Of a stretch of 64,000 bases of DNA, positions 25,341 through 39,352 are shown piece by piece. The notes beneath the pieces were generated by a model that was given only the letters and a program-made list of their open reading frames with translations, was not told the origin of the DNA and searched no databases. A program made the translations under genes and the position numbers. The stretch is from Arthrobacter crusticola (GTDB lineage: Bacteria > Actinomycetota > Actinomycetes > Actinomycetales > Micrococcaceae), in assembly GCF_004357995.1 (NCBI RefSeq), contig NZ_SMTK01000003.1:558001-622000 (forward strand), read 5' to 3'. Positions within the stretch are counted from its first letter, which is position 1; every line of letters starts with the position of its first letter.

Positions 25341-26543
25341 CTAGTCGCGCCAGAGCAGGAGCGCCTCGCCCTGCCCGCCGCCGCCGCACAGGGACACGGC
25401 GGCCCTGCCGGAGCCGCGCCGGTGGAGTTCGAACGCCGCGTGCAGCGCGAGCCGTGCCCCCGAGGCACCGATGGGGTGCCCGAGCGCGATGGCCCCGCCG
25501 TGCAGGTTGCACTTCTCGGCCGGGTAGTCAAGGTCCTTGAGGGACTGCACGGCCACCGAGCCGAAGGCCTCGTTGATCTCGATGAAGTCGAGCTCCGAGG
25601 CCGTCCACCCGGCCCGCTTGAGCGCATGGGTGATGGCGTTGGAGGGCTGGGAATGCAGCGAATTGTCCGGCCCGGCAACCTGCCCGGGCTGCCCGGTGAC
25701 GGCGAGGATCCTCAGGCCCAGCCGTTCGGCGGTGGCGCGGGAGGTCAGCACCAGCGCGGAGGCGCCGTCGGACAGGGGCGAGGAGTTGCCCGCCGTGATG
25801 GTGCCCTCCTTGTCGAACGCCGGACGGAGCCCGGCCAGGGTGTCCACGGTGGTCTTCGGGCGGACCCCTTCATCGGTGGAGAGGACGACGTAGTCGCCCC
25901 GGCGCTGCGGCACGGTGACCGGCACGATCTCCTCGGCGAAGATGCCCGACTCAATGGCCGCCGCCGCCCGCTGGTGGGACGCCGCGGCCACCTCGTCCTG
26001 GGCGGTCCGGTCGATGCCGAGGTTCCGGTTCCCGCGCTCGGTGGACGCGCCCATTGACTCGTTGTCGAAGGCATCGGTCAGCCCGTCGTGGGCGACCGAG
26101 TCGAGGGCGGAGATATTGCCGTAGGTCCAGCCCTGACGGGAGCCCGGCAGCAGGTGCGGTCCGCGGGACATCGATTCCTGACCGCCGGCGACGACGATGG
26201 AGGCCTCGCCGCTGCGGATCAGGCGGGCGGCGTCGATGACCGCCGTGAGGCCCGAGAGGCACACCTTGTTTACGGTGACGGCCGGAACGTCCCAGCCGAT
26301 GCCCGCGCGGAGCGAGGCCTGACGTGCCGGGTTCTGGCCGCAGCCGGCCTGCACCACGTGGCCCATGATCACCGTGTCGACGGACTCGGGCGGCACTCCG
26401 GCGTTGGCCAGAGCGCCCGCGATGGCGAAGCCGCCGAGCTCAACGGCGCTGAAGGCCGACAGCTGGCCGTTCAGCTTGCCGGACGGGGTTCGTGCTCCGC
26501 CGACGATGACTACGTCGTCGGGCGCGTTGGTTGGAAGTGCCAT
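25341..26543 (-). CDS. acetyl-CoA C-acyltransferase (thiolase)
   Basis: A 400-residue thiolase. The acyl-accepting Cys95 is in VNKVCLSGL, His356 is in ALGHPIGASGAR, and the second catalytic Cys386 is in SLCGGGGQGEAL; NEAFGSVAV is also present. It condenses or cleaves acyl-CoA with CoA, either in beta-oxidation or as acetoacetyl-CoA synthase. It lies 71 bp downstream of idi on the same strand, so the pair may share a transcript. Direction in vivo cannot be told from sequence. Confidence 0.92.
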   Translation of the reverse strand: MALPTNAPDDVVIVGGARTPSGKLNGQLSAFSAVELGGFAIAGALANAGVPPESVDTVIMGHVVQAGCGQNPARQASLRAGIGWDVPAVTVNKVCLSGLTAVIDAARLIRSGEASIVVAGGQESMSRGPHLLPGSRQGWTYGNISALDSVAHDGLTDAFDNESMGASTERGNRNLGIDRTAQDEVAAASHQRAAAAIESGIFAEEIVPVTVPQRRGDYVVLSTDEGVRPKTTVDTLAGLRPAFDKEGTITAGNSSPLSDGASALVLTSRATAERLGLRILAVTGQPGQVAGPDNSLHSQPSNAITHALKRAGWTASELDFIEINEAFGSVAVQSLKDLDYPAEKCNLHGGAIALGHPIGASGARLALHAAFELHRRGSGRAAVSLCGGGGQGEALLLWRD

Positions 26544-26614
26544 GGCGGGGAGTGCTCGCTTTCGTCATTGAAATCCTGAAGAACTCCCCTTAAGGCTACC
26601 GCTCCCCGCCCATT

Positions 26615-27193
26615 TCAGCTAACGGTTATTAACTGGTTCCCGGAGGGGTAGAGCAGCGGCAGCTGGAGCGTAAGCCAGGGGCTGAAGGCCCAGGGCGTGG
26701 CCTCCACGGCGTTGACCAGGCAGCCGGGCTCGACCCACTGAACGTCCATGACCTCCTCCGGAGACGGGTCGATCGGACCATCGATCACCGCGGTGAAGAC
26801 CGGGCAGATTTCGTTTTCGACGATGCCCGAGGCATCGACGGCACGGTAGCGGAAATCGGGAAGCGCAGGCGTGATCGAGCGGACGGTCATTCCGAGCTCC
26901 TGACGCGCGCGGCGCACCACCGCCTCCTCCGGCGTCTCGCCGGGCCCCGGGTGTCCGCAGAAGGAGTTGGTCCACACGCCGGGCCAGGCCTTCTTGGTCA
27001 GCGCACGGCGAGTCACGAGGATCTGTCCGGCGTCGTTGAAGACATGGGTGGAGAAGGCGAAGTGAAGGGGAGTGGCCTCGGTGTGGACACTCGCCTTGTC
27101 CTGGGTGCCGATGGGCTTGCCGTCCTCGGCCAGCAGCACCACCAGTTCGGGGTCGGCGGGGTGCTCGTCAAGATGTCGCGCCATTGTCCTCAT
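26615..27193 (-). CDS. idi: isopentenyl-diphosphate delta-isomerase, type I
   Basis: A 192-residue Nudix-fold isomerase that interconverts IPP and DMAPP. The active-site Cys79 is in NSFCGHP, the Nudix-like Glu residues are in GETPEEAVVRRARQELG, and EVMDVQWVEP holds the late catalytic Glu region. ATG 27193 is preferred because GGGAG is 8-9 bases upstream; ATG 27184 is the alternative. It is divergent from crtE across 113 bp and supplies DMAPP for carotenoid synthesis. Confidence 0.93.
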   Translation of the reverse strand: MRTMARHLDEHPADPELVVLLAEDGKPIGTQDKASVHTEATPLHFAFSTHVFNDAGQILVTRRALTKKAWPGVWTNSFCGHPGPGETPEEAVVRRARQELGMTVRSITPALPDFRYRAVDASGIVENEICPVFTAVIDGPIDPSPEEVMDVQWVEPGCLVNAVEATPWAFSPWLTLQLPLLYPSGNQLITVS

Positions 27194-27274
27194 CCCGGTC
27201 GTCTCCCGCAAGGATTCCGGGAGGTTTTCCCACGGCGGCTTGCTGCCCGGCCGTGCGGTGGTCCGCCTGGTTAG

Positions 27275-27302
27275 TTGCAGGCGGCTTGTCCGTGTTTACT
27301 TT
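27275..27302 (+). promoter_or_regulatory. possible promoter of crtE-crtB-crtI
   Basis: TTGCAG, 16 bases, TACTTT; the -10 ends 4 bases before the crtE ATG, which implies a leaderless transcript. Confidence 0.4.
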
Positions 27303-27306
27303 ACCT

Positions 27307-28374
27307 ATGAACATCGACGATCTGTTGGTCGAGCCGGAGGGGCTCGAGCAGGTCGAGGACGTGCTCCGGTGTTTCTTTGAAAGGTCCCGGCAGCGGGCCG
27401 CCTCGGTGGGCCCCGGGTACCTGGGGCTGTGGGAAACGCTTGAAGCGTGCACCGCCGGTGGCAAACGCTTCCGCCCGCGCCTGGTGCTCTCCGCCTACTC
27501 CCTGCTGGGTGGAACGGACCTGGCCAGCGCCGCCCTGGTCGGTGCGTCCTTCGAACTGCTGCATACGGCGTTCATCATCCACGACGACGTGATCGACAGG
27601 GACTTCGTGCGCCGGGGCGTCCCCAACGTATCCGGCCGCTACCGCGCGATCGCGCGCGACGCCGGTATGGCCCCCGCCGCCGCCGACCACATCGGCTTCT
27701 CCGCCGGGGTCATTGCCGGGGACCTCGCGCTCTCCAACGCCTACCGGCTCCTCGACCGGGTGCACACCGGCCCGGCGACCCACCGCCGGCTCAACGAGAT
27801 CCTCGACGAGGCGGTGTTCGCTTCGGCGGCGGGGGAGTACCTCGACATCGAGGCGATGCTGGCCCCGCGGATGCCACCGCTTGAGGACATCCTGCACATG
27901 GCCCGGCTGAAGACCTCCGTCTACTCCTTCGAAGGGCCCCTGCAGGCCGGGGCTGTGCTCGCCGGTGCGGAGGACCCCCTGGTGGACTGCCTGGGCGACT
28001 TCGGCCGCGACGCCGGCATCGCCTTCCAGATCGCCGACGACCTCCTGGGGGTCTTCGGCAGTGAATCCCGCACGGGCAAGACGAACTGGGGGGACCTGCG
28101 CGAAGGCAAGCGGACGGCCCTGATGTCCTTCGTCGCGGACCGCCCGGAATGGGAGGAGATCTCCTCCCTTGTCGGGTCGCCGGCGATGTCCGCCGCCGAC
28201 GCCGACTACGTCCGCCGGGTCCTCGAGGACTCGGGGGCCCGCGAGTACTCGGCGGGGCTCGCCGTCGACTATGCCTCCCGCGCCCGGCGCCACCTCGACT
28301 CCGACCTCGTGCCGCGCGGGCTGCGCGATGTACTTCAACCGGTGGCCTCCGCGGCCGTGGACAGGACACGGTGA
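27307..28374 (+). CDS. crtE: polyprenyl synthetase, probable geranylgeranyl diphosphate synthase
   Basis: A 355-residue trans-isoprenyl diphosphate synthase. The first Asp-rich motif is DDVID at residues 93-97, and the second region is IADDLLGVFG (Asp244-Asp245), typical of actinobacterial GGPP synthases rather than a full DDxxD. GGKRFRPRL carries the diphosphate-binding basic residues. It makes the C20 precursor for phytoene. ATG 27307 lies next to a -10-like TACTTT and has no binding site. It overlaps or abuts crtB (TGA 2 bases before its ATG). Confidence 0.9.
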   Translation: MNIDDLLVEPEGLEQVEDVLRCFFERSRQRAASVGPGYLGLWETLEACTAGGKRFRPRLVLSAYSLLGGTDLASAALVGASFELLHTAFIIHDDVIDRDFVRRGVPNVSGRYRAIARDAGMAPAAADHIGFSAGVIAGDLALSNAYRLLDRVHTGPATHRRLNEILDEAVFASAAGEYLDIEAMLAPRMPPLEDILHMARLKTSVYSFEGPLQAGAVLAGAEDPLVDCLGDFGRDAGIAFQIADDLLGVFGSESRTGKTNWGDLREGKRTALMSFVADRPEWEEISSLVGSPAMSAADADYVRRVLEDSGAREYSAGLAVDYASRARRHLDSDLVPRGLRDVLQPVASAAVDRTR

Positions 28375-28376
28375 CC

Positions 28377-29276
28377 ATGGCGAACACGACAGCGCTCGAG
28401 CGGTACAACGCCGCCGCACTGAAGACCTCGGCCGAAGTAATCCGCTGCTACTCGACGTCCTTCGGCCTGGCCTGCCGGCTCCTCGACGGCCCCACCCGGG
28501 CGCGGATCGAAGCCGTCTATGCCCTCGTCCGGGTCGCCGACGAGGTCGTCGACGGCCCGGCCGCCGCCGCCGGTCTCTCCGCCGAACAGGTCGAGGCGAT
28601 GCTGGACGCGCTGGAGCGTGAGACCGAAACCGCCCTCCACACCGGGTACAGCGCCAACCTCGTGGTCCACGCCTTCGCCGTCACCGCCCGGGCCACCGGC
28701 ATCGGCACGGACCTCACCCGCCCCTTCTTCGCGTCGATGCGCGCCGACATCACCCAGCGCGAACACACCCCGGAGTCGTTCTCCCGGTACGTCTACGGCT
28801 CCGCGGAGGTGGTCGGGCTGATGTGCGTCAAGGCGTTCCTGGCCGGGCGCCCCACCGATCCGGCGCAGGAGGAAATCCTCGCGGATGGGGCGCGGCACCT
28901 CGGGGCGGCCTTCCAGAAGATCAACTTCCTGCGCGACCTTGCCGAGGACTTCTCTACGCTGGGCCGCAGCTACTTCCCGGGCATCCGCCCTGGATCCTTC
29001 ACCGAGCAGGACAAGCACCGACTGCTCGACGATATCGACGAGGACCTCCGGATCTCCCTGGCGAGTCTGCCCGGACTTCCTCCTGCACCGCGCCGGGCTG
29101 TGGCCCTGGCCCAGGCCCTCTTCACCGAACTGGCCTTGAGGCTGCGGCGCACCCCGGCCGAGGAGCTGCTCCGGGCCCGGATCCGGGTGCCCAACGGGGT
29201 CAAGCTGCGCATCCTGGCACGGACCCTGTCCGGAAGCACGGCACCGGAAACCTACCCGAAGGAAACGACACCATGA
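28377..29276 (+). CDS. crtB: phytoene synthase
   Basis: A 299-residue squalene/phytoene synthase. The two Mg-binding Asp motifs are DEVVD (residues 55-59) and DLAED (187-191) in QKINFLRDLAEDF; YSTSFGLACRLL is near the N-terminus. It joins two GGPP to phytoene. ATG 28377 has AGGA 10 bases upstream. The downstream crtI ATG overlaps its stop (ATGA), so crtB and crtI are translationally coupled. Confidence 0.93.
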   Translation: MANTTALERYNAAALKTSAEVIRCYSTSFGLACRLLDGPTRARIEAVYALVRVADEVVDGPAAAAGLSAEQVEAMLDALERETETALHTGYSANLVVHAFAVTARATGIGTDLTRPFFASMRADITQREHTPESFSRYVYGSAEVVGLMCVKAFLAGRPTDPAQEEILADGARHLGAAFQKINFLRDLAEDFSTLGRSYFPGIRPGSFTEQDKHRLLDDIDEDLRISLASLPGLPPAPRRAVALAQALFTELALRLRRTPAEELLRARIRVPNGVKLRILARTLSGSTAPETYPKETTP

Positions 29277-30916
29277 GCGTCCAGGGAAACACCGGAACCC
29301 CCCGCGTCGGCGGCCGACGGGCCGCCGTCATCGGCGGTGGAATCGGCGGTCTCGCCACCGCGGCGCTGCTGGCCGCCGAGGGGCACACCGTGACCCTGCT
29401 CGAGAAGCAGGGCCAGGTGGGCGGCCGTGCCGGGTCCTGGGAGGCCGGCGGGTTCCGTTTCGACACCGGACCGTCCTGGTACCTCATGCCCGAGGTGATC
29501 GACCACTTCTTCAAACTGATGGGCACCTCCGCCGCCGAGCAGCTCGAGCTGATCCGGCTCGACCCCGGCTACCGCGTGATCTTCGAGGAGAACCGCGAGG
29601 CCGTCGACGTCCCGGCCGACCGCCCGGCCGTGGTGAAGCTCTTCGAATCCCTCGAGCCCGGCGCGGGGGAGGCGCTCGAGAAGTACCTGGACTCGGCCGA
29701 GGACACCTACACGATCGCCAAGCGGCGCTTCCTGTACTCCACCTTCGAATCCTTCCTGCCGCTGCTTCGACCCGACGTCCTGGTCCGGCTGCCCAAGCTG
29801 GTCCGGCTGCTGCTGCAGCCCCTCTCCGGGTTCGTGGCCGGCCGGTTCGCCGATCCTCGGCTGCGCCAGATCCTCGGCTACCCGGCGGTCTTCCTCGGCA
29901 GCTCACCGTTCGACGCCCCCAGCATGTACCACCTGATGAGCCACCTGGACCTCGACGACGGCGTGCTCTACCCGATGGGCGGGTTCACCTCCCTGATCTC
30001 GGCGATGACGAAGGTCGCTGAGGAGGCCGGCGTGGAGATCCGCACCGGCGCCGACGTCGTGTCCATCGACACCACCCCTCTTGATACAGCAGCCGCGAAC
30101 CGCGGATCCTCCCGCCGGCGGGGCCCCCGCCGTCCCGGCGCCCGGGTCACCGGGGTCAGCTACCGGTCCGGGGGAGCCGTGCACCGGGTGGAGGCCGACG
30201 TCGTGGTCTCAGCCGCGGACCTCCACCACACCGAGACGGTCCTGCTGCCCGATGACCGGCAGACCTACCCCACGAAGTACTGGTCCCGGCGGGTTCCGGG
30301 TCCCAGCGCGCTGCTGCTCTACCTCGGCGTGAAGGGCTCCCTGCCGCAGCTCGAGCACCACACGCTGCTGTTCACCGCCGACTGGAAGGACAATTTCGGG
30401 CGGATCTTCGGCGCCGAGACCTCCATCCCGTCCCCGGCCTCCCTCTATGTCTGCCGGCCCAGCGCCACCGACCCCTCGGTGGCCCCGGCGGGGGACGAGA
30501 ACGTCTTCGTCCTGGTGCCCATCCCAGCGGACGTCAGTATCGGCGGCGGGGGCGTGGACCGCGCCGGGGACGCGCGGGTCGAGGAACTCGCCGACGCGGT
30601 GATCGCGCAGATCGCCGAGTGGGCGCACATCCCGGACCTCGCCGAACGGATCGTGCTGCGGCGCACCTACGGTCCGCGGGACTTCGCCTCCGACCTCAAC
30701 GCCTGGCGGGGGACCTCCCTCGGCCCGGCCCACACGCTGCGGCAGAGCGCGTTCCTGCGCGGATCGAACCGCAGCCGGAAGGTGGAGGGACTCTACTACG
30801 CGGGAAGCTCCACCGTGCCGGGCATCGGCATCCCGATGTGCCTGATCAGCGCCGAGCTCGTGGTAAAGCGGCTGCGCTCCGACACCTCAACCGGGCCGCT
30901 GCCGGAGCCGGCCTGA
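29273..30916 (+). CDS. crtI: phytoene desaturase
   Basis: A 547-residue FAD-dependent CrtI-type desaturase. The dinucleotide motif GGGIGG is at residues 21-26, followed by GHTVTLLEK, FRFDTGPSWYLMPEV, and the C-terminal FAD motif YYAGSSTVPGIGIPMCL with VVKRL. It converts phytoene to lycopene. An Arg/Pro/Gly-rich stretch after TTPLDTAAANRG (about residue 270) looks like an insertion relative to the family. It is the last crt gene; the expected elongase and cyclase genes (crtEb, crtYe, crtYf) are not in the window. Confidence 0.92.
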   Translation: MSVQGNTGTPRVGGRRAAVIGGGIGGLATAALLAAEGHTVTLLEKQGQVGGRAGSWEAGGFRFDTGPSWYLMPEVIDHFFKLMGTSAAEQLELIRLDPGYRVIFEENREAVDVPADRPAVVKLFESLEPGAGEALEKYLDSAEDTYTIAKRRFLYSTFESFLPLLRPDVLVRLPKLVRLLLQPLSGFVAGRFADPRLRQILGYPAVFLGSSPFDAPSMYHLMSHLDLDDGVLYPMGGFTSLISAMTKVAEEAGVEIRTGADVVSIDTTPLDTAAANRGSSRRRGPRRPGARVTGVSYRSGGAVHRVEADVVVSAADLHHTETVLLPDDRQTYPTKYWSRRVPGPSALLLYLGVKGSLPQLEHHTLLFTADWKDNFGRIFGAETSIPSPASLYVCRPSATDPSVAPAGDENVFVLVPIPADVSIGGGGVDRAGDARVEELADAVIAQIAEWAHIPDLAERIVLRRTYGPRDFASDLNAWRGTSLGPAHTLRQSAFLRGSNRSRKVEGLYYAGSSTVPGIGIPMCLISAELVVKRLRSDTSTGPLPEPA

Positions 30917-31017
30917 CGGCGGGCGGACACCAAGCGGACGGGTTCCAGAAGGGGAGTGCATACGTGCCGCGGATCAGGGAGGCGACACTTGAGGGGCGTG
31001 GCGAGGTTGACGCGGCA

Positions 31018-31047
31018 TTGGACATTGCGCTAAGAGTCCCGTAGTGT
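31018..31047 (+). promoter_or_regulatory. probable rpoBC promoter P1
   Basis: TTGGAC (31018-31023), 18 bases, TAGTGT (31042-31047), followed by AGGGATTT. It aligns with the rpsL promoter block at 39140-39169, including TTGCG in the spacer and TGTAGGGAT after it. Confidence 0.5.
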
Positions 31048-31060
31048 AGGGATTTGCGTC

Positions 31061-31089
31061 TTCCCTCTAAACCTCAGCCTTCATATAGC
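31061..31089 (+). promoter_or_regulatory. possible rpoBC promoter P2
   Basis: TTCCCT, 17 bases, TATAGC. The 11 bases TCATATAGCGG (31081-31091) recur exactly before rpoA at 60860-60870 with the same -35 type and spacing. Confidence 0.4.
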
Positions 31090-31243
31090 GGTGGGCTTTG
31101 TTCTGCTCTCGTCATTTAACGGGCCACTTGGTTCAGATGACGCGTGGAGACATCAGGTTAGCACTCGATCCCCGCACCAATCTGCGGCGGTGGTGCTGAG
31201 GGCGGATCGCTGACAAGCCTGAAGGTCTGTGGAAGGATCCCTC

Positions 31244-34200
31244 TTGGTCGCCTCGAGCACCTCTAATAATGCAACCGCTAACAGCCAGGTCGACGCCGAC
31301 GGCGCCGCACCCCGGCTCTCATTCGCAAAGATTCACGAACCCCTCGACGTTCCGAATCTCCTCGCCCTTCAGACCGACAGCTTTGACTGGCTGGTCGGCA
31401 ACGAGCGCTGGAAGGCGCGCGTTGAGGAAGCCCTGGAGAAGGGACTTCAGGGCGTAGCCACGACCTCGGGTCTGGCCGACATCTTTGAAGAGATCTCACC
31501 GATCGAGGACTTCCAGGGCACCATGTCCCTGAGCTTCTCCGAGCCGGAGTTCGCCGACCCGAAGTACACCATGGCCGAGTGCAAGGACCGTGACGCAACG
31601 TACTCGGCTCCGCTGTACGTGAAGGCCGAGTTCATGAACAACAACACGGGCGAGATCAAGCAGCAGACCGTGTTCATGGGCGACTTCCCGCTGATGACGG
31701 ACAAGGGCACCTTCGTGATCAACGGCACCGAGCGTGTCGTCGTTTCGCAGCTGGTCCGTTCGCCCGGCGCCTACTTCGAGCGCACCGCCGACAAGACCAG
31801 CGACAAGGACATCTTCTCCGCGAAGATCATCCCGTCGCGCGGTGCCTGGTTCGAGCTCGAGATCGACAAGCGCGACCAGGTCGGCGTCCGCCTCGACCGC
31901 AAGCGCAAGCAGTCCGTCACCGTGCTGCTCAAGGCCCTCGGCTGGACCGAAGGCCAGATCCTCGAGACCTTCGGCGAGTACGACTCCATCCGCGCCACCA
32001 TGGAGAAGGACGCCACGGAGACCCGTGAGGACGCCCTGCTCGACATCTACCGCAAGCTGCGCCCGGGAGAGCCGCCGACGGTTGAGGCTGCCCAGACCCT
32101 GCTGGACAACCTGTACTTCAACCCCAAGCGCTACGACCTGGCCAAGGTCGGCCGGTACAAGATCAACCGCAAGCTCGGCATCGACAAGGACCTCACCGAC
32201 TCCGATGCGTCGGTGCTGAACATCGACGACATCGTCGCGATGATCAAGTTCCTCGTTGCCCTGCACGCCGGTGAGAAGACCATCGGCGGCAAGCGCGACG
32301 GCGAAGACGTCGAGCTGCGCGTCGAGGTCGACGACATCGACCACTTCGGCAACCGCCGCATCCGCGCCGTCGGCGAGCTCATCGAGAACCAGGTCCGCAC
32401 CGGCCTGTCCCGCATGGAGCGCGTCGTCCGCGAACGCATGACCACGCAGGACGTCGAGGCGATCACGCCGCAGACCCTGATCAACATCCGTCCGGTCGTC
32501 GCCGCGATCAAGGAGTTCTTCGGAACCTCCCAGCTCTCGCAGTTCATGGACCAGAACAACCCGCTCGCCGGGCTGACGCACAAGCGCCGCCTGTCCGCGC
32601 TGGGCCCGGGTGGTCTGTCCCGCGACCGCGCCGGCATGGAGGTCCGTGACGTCCACCCGTCGCACTACGGCCGTATGTGCCCCATCGAAACCCCTGAAGG
32701 CCCGAACATCGGCCTCATCGGTTCGCTGGCCTCCTACGGACGCATCAACGCGTTCGGGTTCATCGAGACCCCGTACCGCAAGGCAGTCAACGGTGTCGTC
32801 ACCGACCAGATTGATTACCTGACCGCCGATGACGAGGTGGAGCGCCTGATCGCACAGGCCAACGCCCCGCTCGACGCCGAGGGCAAGTTCGTCGAGGACA
32901 TGGTCCTGGTGCGTACCCGCGGCGGCTCCGGCGAACCCGTGCTCGTCGCCGCCGACGAGGTCGAGTACATGGACGTTTCCCCGCGTCAGATGGTGTCGGT
33001 GGCAACGGCCCTGATTCCGTTCCTCGAGCACGACGATGCGAACCGCGCCCTCATGGGTGCGAACATGCAGCGCCAGGCCGTTCCCCTGCTGCGCTCCGAG
33101 CGTCCGCTCGTGGGCACCGGCATGGAGAAGTACGCCGCCGTCGACGCCGGTGACGCTGTCACCGCCGCCAAGGCCGGCGTCGTGCGCGAAGTCTCCGCCG
33201 ACCTCGTCACCGTGCTCAACGACGACGGCACCGAGACCAGCTACCCGATCATGAAGTTCGCCCGCTCCAACCAGGGCAACGCATACAACCAGCGTGTACT
33301 GGTGGGCGAGGGCGACCGCGTCGAGTACAACTCGATCATCGCCGACGGTCCCTCCACCGACCAGGGTGAACTGGCCCTGGGCAAGAACATGCTCGTCGCG
33401 TTCATGTCCTGGGAAGGCCACAACTTCGAGGACGCGATCATCCTCTCGCAGCGCATCGTCTCCGACGACGTGCTGACCTCGATCCACATCGAGGAGCACG
33501 AGGTCGACGCCCGCGACACCAAGCTCGGTGCCGAGGAAATCACCCGCGACATCCCGAACGTCTCCGAAGAGGTCCTTGGCGCCCTCGACGAGCGCGGCAT
33601 CATCCACATCGGTGCCGAGGTTGAGGCGGGCGACATCCTCGTCGGCCGTGTCACCCCCAAGGGTGAAACGGAGCTCACCCCGGAGGAGCGCCTGCTGCGC
33701 GCCATCTTCGGTGAGAAGAGCCGCGAGGTCCGCGACACCTCCCTGAAGGTTCCCCACGGCGAGTCGGGAACCGTCATCGGCGTGCGCATCTTCGACCGCG
33801 ACAACGACGACGAGCTGCCCCCGGGCGTCAACCAGCTCGTGCGCGTCTACGTTGCGCAGAAGCGCAAGATCACCGACGGCGACAAGCTGGCCGGCCGCCA
33901 CGGCAACAAGGGCGTCATCTCCAAGATCCTGCCGATCGAGGACATGCCGTTCCTCGAGGACGGCACCCCCGTCGACATCGTCCTGAACCCGCTGGGTGTT
34001 CCGGGCCGCATGAACGTCGGACAGGTCCTGGAGATCCACCTGGGCTGGGCCGCCAAGCAGGGCTGGAAGATCGAAGGGGAGCCCGACTGGGTCAAGAACC
34101 TTCCGAACCTGCCCCGCGAGGTCGCCTCGACCACCGTCGCGACCCCCGTGTTCGACGGTGCCACCGAGGACGAGATCGTCGGTCTGCTCAACTCGACCAA

Positions 34201-34753
34201 CGTGACCCGCGACGGCCAGCGCCTGATCGGCGAGTCCGGCAAGGCGCGCCTGTTCGACGGCCGCTCCGGCGAGCCGTTCCCGGACCCGATCTCCGTCGGC
34301 TACATGTACATCCTGAAGCTGCACCACCTTGTCGACGACAAGATCCACGCACGCTCCACCGGACCGTACTCCATGATCACGCAGCAGCCGCTGGGTGGTA
34401 AGGCGCAGTTCGGCGGACAGCGCTTCGGTGAGATGGAAGTCTGGGCCCTCGAGGCCTACGGCGCCGCCTACACGCTCCAGGAGCTCCTGACGATCAAGTC
34501 GGATGACATCCACGGACGCGTCAAGGTCTACGAAGCGATCGTCAAGGGCGAGAACATCCCCGAGCCGGGCGTGCCGGAGTCCTTCAAGGTGCTGATCAAG
34601 GAAATGCAGTCGCTCTGCCTGAACGTGGAAGTCCTCTCCACCGACGGCACGACGATTGAGATGCGTGACTCGGATGAAGAAGTCTTCCGGGCCGCGGAAG
34701 AGCTGGGCATCGACCTGTCACGGGCCGAGCCGAGCTCTGTCGAGGAAGTTTAG
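31244..34753 (+). CDS. rpoB: DNA-directed RNA polymerase beta subunit
   Basis: A 1169-residue RpoB. TTG 31244 (giving MVASSTSNN) is chosen because GGAAGGA lies 6 bases upstream and the N-terminus then matches Arthrobacter-type RpoB. The rifampicin region reads [22 protein letters not shown]: all resistance positions are wild type. Also visible are [10 protein letters not shown] and the C-terminal [18 protein letters not shown]. It forms half of the active cleft with RpoC, 174 bp downstream. Confidence 0.98.
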   Translation: MVASSTSNNATANSQVDADGAAPRLSFAKIHEPLDVPNLLALQTDSFDWLVGNERWKARVEEALEKGLQGVATTSGLADIFEEISPIEDFQGTMSLSFSEPEFADPKYTMAECKDRDATYSAPLYVKAEFMNNNTGEIKQQTVFMGDFPLMTDKGTFVINGTERVVVSQLVRSPGAYFERTADKTSDKDIFSAKIIPSRGAWFELEIDKRDQVGVRLDRKRKQSVTVLLKALGWTEGQILETFGEYDSIRATMEKDATETREDALLDIYRKLRPGEPPTVEAAQTLLDNLYFNPKRYDLAKVGRYKINRKLGIDKDLTDSDASVLNIDDIVAMIKFLVALHAGEKTIGGKRDGEDVELRVEVDDIDHFGNRRIRAVGELIENQVRTGLSRMERVVRERMTTQDVEAITPQTLINIRPVVAAIKEFFGTSQLSQFMDQNNPLAGLTHKRRLSALGPGGLSRDRAGMEVRDVHPSHYGRMCPIETPEGPNIGLIGSLASYGRINAFGFIETPYRKAVNGVVTDQIDYLTADDEVERLIAQANAPLDAEGKFVEDMVLVRTRGGSGEPVLVAADEVEYMDVSPRQMVSVATALIPFLEHDDANRALMGANMQRQAVPLLRSERPLVGTGMEKYAAVDAGDAVTAAKAGVVREVSADLVTVLNDDGTETSYPIMKFARSNQGNAYNQRVLVGEGDRVEYNSIIADGPSTDQGELALGKNMLVAFMSWEGHNFEDAIILSQRIVSDDVLTSIHIEEHEVDARDTKLGAEEITRDIPNVSEEVLGALDERGIIHIGAEVEAGDILVGRVTPKGETELTPEERLLRAIFGEKSREVRDTSLKVPHGESGTVIGVRIFDRDNDDELPPGVNQLVRVYVAQKRKITDGDKLAGRHGNKGVISKILPIEDMPFLEDGTPVDIVLNPLGVPGRMNVGQVLEIHLGWAAKQGWKIEGEPDWVKNLPNLPREVASTTVATPVFDGATEDEIVGLLNSTNVTRDGQRLIGESGKARLFDGRSGEPFPDPISVGYMYILKLHHLVDDKIHARSTGPYSMITQQPLGGKAQFGGQRFGEMEVWALEAYGAAYTLQELLTIKSDDIHGRVKVYEAIVKGENIPEPGVPESFKVLIKEMQSLCLNVEVLSTDGTTIEMRDSDEEVFRAAEELGIDLSRAEPSSVEEV

Positions 34754-34927
34754 GTTTCACCGCACCGAACCGGCGTTCGAACGCGGCCAACGAAATTTCT
34801 TCGGCCGCGGACGGCCTTGAAATATTAAAGGCCGCTTCCTCGAACACCGGTCCGGTGCGGGCCCTGGCTGCCCACCGCACCCCAAAGACTTCAAGAATTT
34901 AGAGAACAAAGAGAGAACAGGGACCAT

Positions 34928-38818
<3,891 letters not shown>

Positions 38819-38850
38819 GAAGCCCGCGCTGCGCGAGCAGCGGTAGAACA

Positions 38851-38892
38851 CGGCGAAGGCCCCGGACCGGAAACGGTCCGGGGCCTTCGCCG
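38851..38892 (+). terminator. perfect 19-bp terminator hairpin after rpoC
   Basis: The arms at 38851-38869 and 38874-38892 are exact complements with a GAAA tetraloop. Two Ts follow. Confidence 0.8.
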
Positions 38893-39352
38893 TTCCCGGG
38901 TCCGGTCCTGGTCTCGGGGGTCCGGGGCGCGCGTCCGGCCCCGGCCGCCGTTGTCCCGGGTGCCGACTGCCGCCGCTCGGGCCTTACCCGCCGCCGCCGT
39001 CGTCCCTGCTTTACGGGCCGCCGTCAGCGGCGCATTCCACCGCGTGCATCCGCGCGTTTCCGGGCCCGGGCAGGGGGAGCGGCGCGGCCGCGGCCCAATC
39101 TCTGATAGACTTGACCTCAATTGTTTGTGTGGCAGTGGATTGGCGTTGCGAAACGTATCTCCGTGTTGTAGGGATCTTGTACAACGAATGCCACATTTTT
39201 GCACGCCTACGGTCGTTTTGCGGCAGCTTGTCAGGCGGCGCCAAACGACTGAGAACCCCCGCTCACGGGTGGTCCGCTGCCCATGTGGTTCCGGATGACC
39301 GCAGGGTCGGGCTAACAGAGAACTCATCCGAGACATTACGGAGAACACGAAA
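38893..39352 (+). other. rpoC-rpsL intergenic region, no gene
   Basis: The first 200 bases are very GC-rich with nothing recognisable. A TAGACT at 39106 is a possible extra -10. The str promoter block and a leader of about 180 bases follow. Confidence 0.55.
39140..39169 (+). promoter_or_regulatory. probable str operon (rpsL) promoter
   Basis: TTGGCG (39140-39145), 18 bases, TGTTGT (39164-39169), then AGGGAT. GGATTGGCGTT at 39137-39147 and GTATCTC at 39155-39161 also occur in the rpsJ promoter at nearly the same spacing. GTTGTA and TACAAC form an inverted repeat across the -10. Confidence 0.5.

Larger units (their letters stand above)
30917..31243 (+). other. rpoB upstream region (promoters and leader), no gene
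   Basis: No coding frame is credible in these 327 bases. Two promoter candidates and a leader of about 155-190 bases before the rpoB TTG are seen. Confidence 0.6.
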
